From: an uncultured Prevotella sp.
GTDB taxonomy: Bacteria; Bacteroidota; Bacteroidia; Bacteroidales; Bacteroidaceae
DNA: 64,000 nt
Direction of reading: 5' to 3'
Assembly (NCBI GenBank): GCA_934254985.1
Contig: CAKQMS010000004.1
Coordinates: 1 to 64,000 of the forward strand
Shown here: positions 61,297 to 64,000 of the stretch, in pieces
How positions within the stretch are numbered: the first letter of the stretch is position 1
Layout: every line of letters begins with the position of its first letter
The notes under the pieces: model-generated
Databases searched by the model: none
Told to the model about the DNA's origin: nothing
The model's input: only the letters and a program-made list of their open reading frames with translations
Made by a program: the position numbers and the translations under genes

Positions 61297-64000
61297 ATGA
61301 ACTTAAATTTCAACATAAACTATGATACCATTTTCGGTGAAGAACTGGTATTGAATATCATACATCATGGCAAAAACCATGATAAAGATTCTGTTTCGCA
61401 ATACAGAATGGGCACCATCGACGGTCATCATTGGAACTACCAGATGAATGCTCAAAAAGAATGTGACAGCATTGACTATTTCTATAGCATAGACAACTCG
61501 GGCACAGAAAAGCGCCACGAGTGGACAACAATACCTCATCGCCTTGAGCTCAACGCTCGTAAGGCTAATACTTATCACATATACGACAAGTGGATAGCTC
61601 TGCCTGAGGATTCATACCTCTATAGCTCAGCTTTCACCGACTGTATAAACCGCCGCTCGCTTACCACTCTGAAAGAGTCGCAGGCAAGCAAGGTGGTGAG
61701 ACTCGTCGTTAGAGCGCCACAGCTCAAGAGCAACCAACGATTGGTGGTGACAGGTGCCGACGACGTGCTGGGTGCTTGGGCAATCGACAAGGGACTGAAG
61801 ATGACAGAGCACAACAACAACGAATGGGTGGTTGACATCAATGCCGACTCGCTGAGTGGCAACAAGATAGAGTTTAAGTTTGCTGCCATCGACGCCAACA
61901 ACAAAGAGGGCGCTATATGGGAAACATGCATGAACCGTACCGTTGAGGTGGCTCACCTTACCGATGGCGACATCTCTATCTACGACCTCGACCAGGCTTT
62001 CTTCCCTATCTGCAACACCAAGGTGGCAGGAACTCTCGTGCCTGTATTCTCGCTTCGCTCCAAGAGTAGCTTTGGCATTGGCGACTTCGGCGACTTGAAG
62101 AAGATGGTAGACTTTGTTTCGCAGACCGGACAGCGAGTATTGCAGATATTGCCTATCAACGATACCACAATCACTCATACTTGGACCGACAGCTATCCTT
62201 ATAGCTGCATCTCTATCTTCGCCATTCATCCTCAGTATGCTGACCTCAACCAACTTCCAGCTATAGCCGACAAGGCTGAGGCAAAGAAATATGAGGCTTT
62301 GCGCATAAAGCTCAACGCTCTTTCGCAGATAGACTACGAGGCTGTGAACAACGCCAAGACAGAATACCTTAAGATAATATTCGAGCAAGAGGGCAAGCGC
62401 ATCATGGCTTCGGCTGAATATAAGGCTTTCTTCGAAGAATCTCAGTCATGGCTTGTGCCTTACGGTCACTATTGCATGCTCCGCGACAAGAATGGCACAG
62501 CCGACTTCACAAAATGGGAAGGCAACGAAACATGGAACGAGGACGACCGCGAAAAGCTCACTAATCCTCGTACCGCACTATATAAAGAGGTGGCATTCTA
62601 CTATTTCGTGCAGTTCATATTGAGCTCACAGATGAAGGCTGCCCACGACTACGCACGCTCTAAGCATGTGATACTGAAGGGCGATATTCCTATCGGCGTA
62701 AACAGATATGGTTGCGACGTATGGATGGAGCCTAAATACTTCAATCTCAACAGCCAGGCGGGTGCTCCACCTGATGATTTCTCTGTGAATGGTCAGAACT
62801 GGGGATTCCCTACCTACAACTGGGATGAGATGTTGAAAGACGACTGCGCATGGTGGGTACGCAGATTCCAAAACATGTCGAAATTCTTTGATGCCTATCG
62901 CATCGACCATGTGCTTGGTTTCTTCCGCATCTGGGATATTCCTATCGACTCCGTACACGGACTGCTCGGACAGTTCTCGCCTTCGCTCGCTATGAGCCGT
63001 GAGGAGATAGAGGCTTACGGACTAAGATTCCAAGAGGATCATTTCACTCGTCCTTTCATCACCGACTGGATTTTGGACCGCATATTCCATGAGCGTGCCG
63101 AGGAGGTTAGACGCCGCTATCTCAATCATGCTCACGACGATGTATACAACCTAAAGCCAGAATACGACACTCAGCGCAAGATAGAGGCTGTTTTCGAGGC
63201 TGAGCACGAGGCTATGGTTGCCAGCAAGGCTGACCAAGCGGCTTTGCAGGCTCACAACAACTTGCGCGACGGCTTGTATGCCCTGGTTAGCAACGTGCTG
63301 TTCATTCGCGACCGCAAGGATGCCAATAAGTTCCATCCTCGCATCTCGGCACAGCTCGACTTCACCTACGAGGCTCTCTACGATTGCGACAAGGCTGTGT
63401 TCAACCGCCTATACAACGACTACTACTATCATCGCAACAACCAATTCTGGTATCGCGAGGCTATGAAGAAGTTGCCTAAGCTGGTGCAGGCTACACGCAT
63501 GCTGGTATGTGCCGAAGACCTCGGCATGGTGCCTGACTGTGTGCCATGGGTGATGGACGAACTAAAGATATTGTCGCTCGAATTGCAGTCGATGCCTAAG
63601 GACCCTACCGTACGCTTCGGACATCTTTCGCGCAATCCATACCGCTCGGTATGCACAATATCATCTCACGACATGCCTACACTTCGCCAATGGTGGGACG
63701 AGAACATAGAGCGCACTCAGAGCTACTACAACACCATGCTCTATCGCTCGGGTGGTGCTCCTCATCCATTGCCAGGATGGCTTGCTCGCGACATCATCTA
63801 TCGTCATCTTGCATCGCCATCTATGCTCTGCGTATTGAGCATACAAGATTGGCTCGCTATAAGCGAACGTCTGCGCCTTGCCGACCAAAATGCTGAGCGC
63901 ATCAACATCCCTGCCAACCCTAAGCATTATTGGCGCTATCGCATGCATTTGAATATCGAAGACCTTATCTCCGACCAGGAGTTTACGGGCGAAATCTCAG
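61297..64000 (+). CDS. malQ: 4-alpha-glucanotransferase with N-terminal CBM20 domains, 3' end outside the window
   Basis: The frame from ATG 61297 stays open to the window end, giving 901 codons. The N-terminus has two starch-binding CBM20-like domains (about 1-110 and 125-240). The GH77 catalytic domain follows, with nucleophile Asp537 in YRIDHVLGF, acid/base Glu740 in CAEDLGMVP and third acidic residue Asp792 in SSHDMPT. This is the larger DPE2-like type of amylomaltase that transfers glucan segments and releases glucose. It has its own promoter and an upstream operator of the LacI type. Confidence 0.95.
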   Translation, partial: MNLNFNINYDTIFGEELVLNIIHHGKNHDKDSVSQYRMGTIDGHHWNYQMNAQKECDSIDYFYSIDNSGTEKRHEWTTIPHRLELNARKANTYHIYDKWIALPEDSYLYSSAFTDCINRRSLTTLKESQASKVVRLVVRAPQLKSNQRLVVTGADDVLGAWAIDKGLKMTEHNNNEWVVDINADSLSGNKIEFKFAAIDANNKEGAIWETCMNRTVEVAHLTDGDISIYDLDQAFFPICNTKVAGTLVPVFSLRSKSSFGIGDFGDLKKMVDFVSQTGQRVLQILPINDTTITHTWTDSYPYSCISIFAIHPQYADLNQLPAIADKAEAKKYEALRIKLNALSQIDYEAVNNAKTEYLKIIFEQEGKRIMASAEYKAFFEESQSWLVPYGHYCMLRDKNGTADFTKWEGNETWNEDDREKLTNPRTALYKEVAFYYFVQFILSSQMKAAHDYARSKHVILKGDIPIGVNRYGCDVWMEPKYFNLNSQAGAPPDDFSVNGQNWGFPTYNWDEMLKDDCAWWVRRFQNMSKFFDAYRIDHVLGFFRIWDIPIDSVHGLLGQFSPSLAMSREEIEAYGLRFQEDHFTRPFITDWILDRIFHERAEEVRRRYLNHAHDDVYNLKPEYDTQRKIEAVFEAEHEAMVASKADQAALQAHNNLRDGLYALVSNVLFIRDRKDANKFHPRISAQLDFTYEALYDCDKAVFNRLYNDYYYHRNNQFWYREAMKKLPKLVQATRMLVCAEDLGMVPDCVPWVMDELKILSLELQSMPKDPTVRFGHLSRNPYRSVCTISSHDMPTLRQWWDENIERTQSYYNTMLYRSGGAPHPLPGWLARDIIYRHLASPSMLCVLSIQDWLAISERLRLADQNAERINIPANPKHYWRYRMHLNIEDLISDQEFTGEIS

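Noticed and set aside
61627..62388. 253-residue open frame on the minus strand
   Set aside because: It lies opposite the malQ coding sequence, whose catalytic motifs are clear, has no promoter or family features and is explained by codon bias.
1..64000. tRNA, rRNA or insertion sequence
   Set aside because: No cloverleaf-like gene, rRNA segment or transposase reading frame was recognised in the gaps; a dedicated scan was not possible.

Overview
The window looks like chromosome from a Bacteroidales bacterium, most likely Prevotella or a close relative. The evidence is a SusC/SusD/SusE operon, an ECF sigma factor with a FecR anti-sigma factor, BspA-type leucine-rich repeats, a U32 peptidase, and more than fifteen promoters carrying the Bacteroidetes -7 box TAnnTTTGC in front of predicted genes. 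No rRNA, tRNA, insertion sequence, phage gene or CRISPR array was seen.

Layout. 1-1900 (minus): ECF sigma, FecR anti-sigma, and the first codons of a probable TonB-dependent receptor cut by the window edge. 1988-7386 (plus): a tight six-gene operon with a 43-residue small protein, exported proteins, a fibronectin/BspA-LRR lipoprotein, a Bacteroidetes HTH-like protein and a Hanks-type Ser/Thr kinase; a mutarotase follows. 7871-16567: heavy-metal homeostasis (P1B ATPase, Fur/Zur-type regulator, His-rich membrane protein, CzcCBA-type efflux). 16628-17771: LrgA/LrgB. 17841-19134: an exported GH53 galactanase. 19158-20900 (minus): HAD phosphatase and trpS. 21172-29786 (plus): an envelope-glycan region with a phosphoethanolamine-transferase-like enzyme, two acyltransferases, a UbiA-type polyprenyl-phosphate phosphoribosyltransferase candidate, a HAD phosphatase, a GtrA flippase and two paralogous polytopic proteins. 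29813-31046 (minus): HepT/MntA toxin-antitoxin and an Lrp regulator, the latter divergent from a MetE-like methyltransferase. 32473-44107: a self-contained operon of exported proteins with three CHAT (caspase-like) proteases. 44172-46459 (minus): RNA methyltransferase, SufE and U32 peptidase, divergent from a papain-like lipoprotein peptidase. 47768-50058: an AAA ATPase and small toxin-antitoxin-like genes including VapD. 50232-64000: a malto-oligosaccharide locus with susC-D-E-F on minus and a LacI-type regulator, MFS sugar transporter, PAP2 phosphatase and 4-alpha-glucanotransferase (running off the end) on plus.

How the parts work together. In the maltose locus, SusD, SusE and SusF capture glucans, SusC imports them, the MFS carrier takes sugars across the inner membrane, and MalQ rearranges them. 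One exact 14-bp palindrome lies between susC and lacI and again upstream of malQ, at helically matched distances from all three promoters, which suggests a local regulon. In the envelope region, the UbiA/HAD/GtrA trio matches the logic of a polyprenyl-phosphate-pentose donor pathway feeding GT-C-like enzymes.

The best candidate for an undescribed system is the CHAT operon: five exported proteins under one promoter and one terminator. Three carry intact His/Cys CHAT dyads, and one has a 20-bp perfect inverted repeat in its coding sequence just after the signal peptide. Other structure not explained by genes includes an 82-bp tandem palindromic repeat overlapping the trpS promoter, a related single copy near 50.1 kb, and heptamer-like repeats (GTAAAAG and GTGAAGA types) at gene ends.
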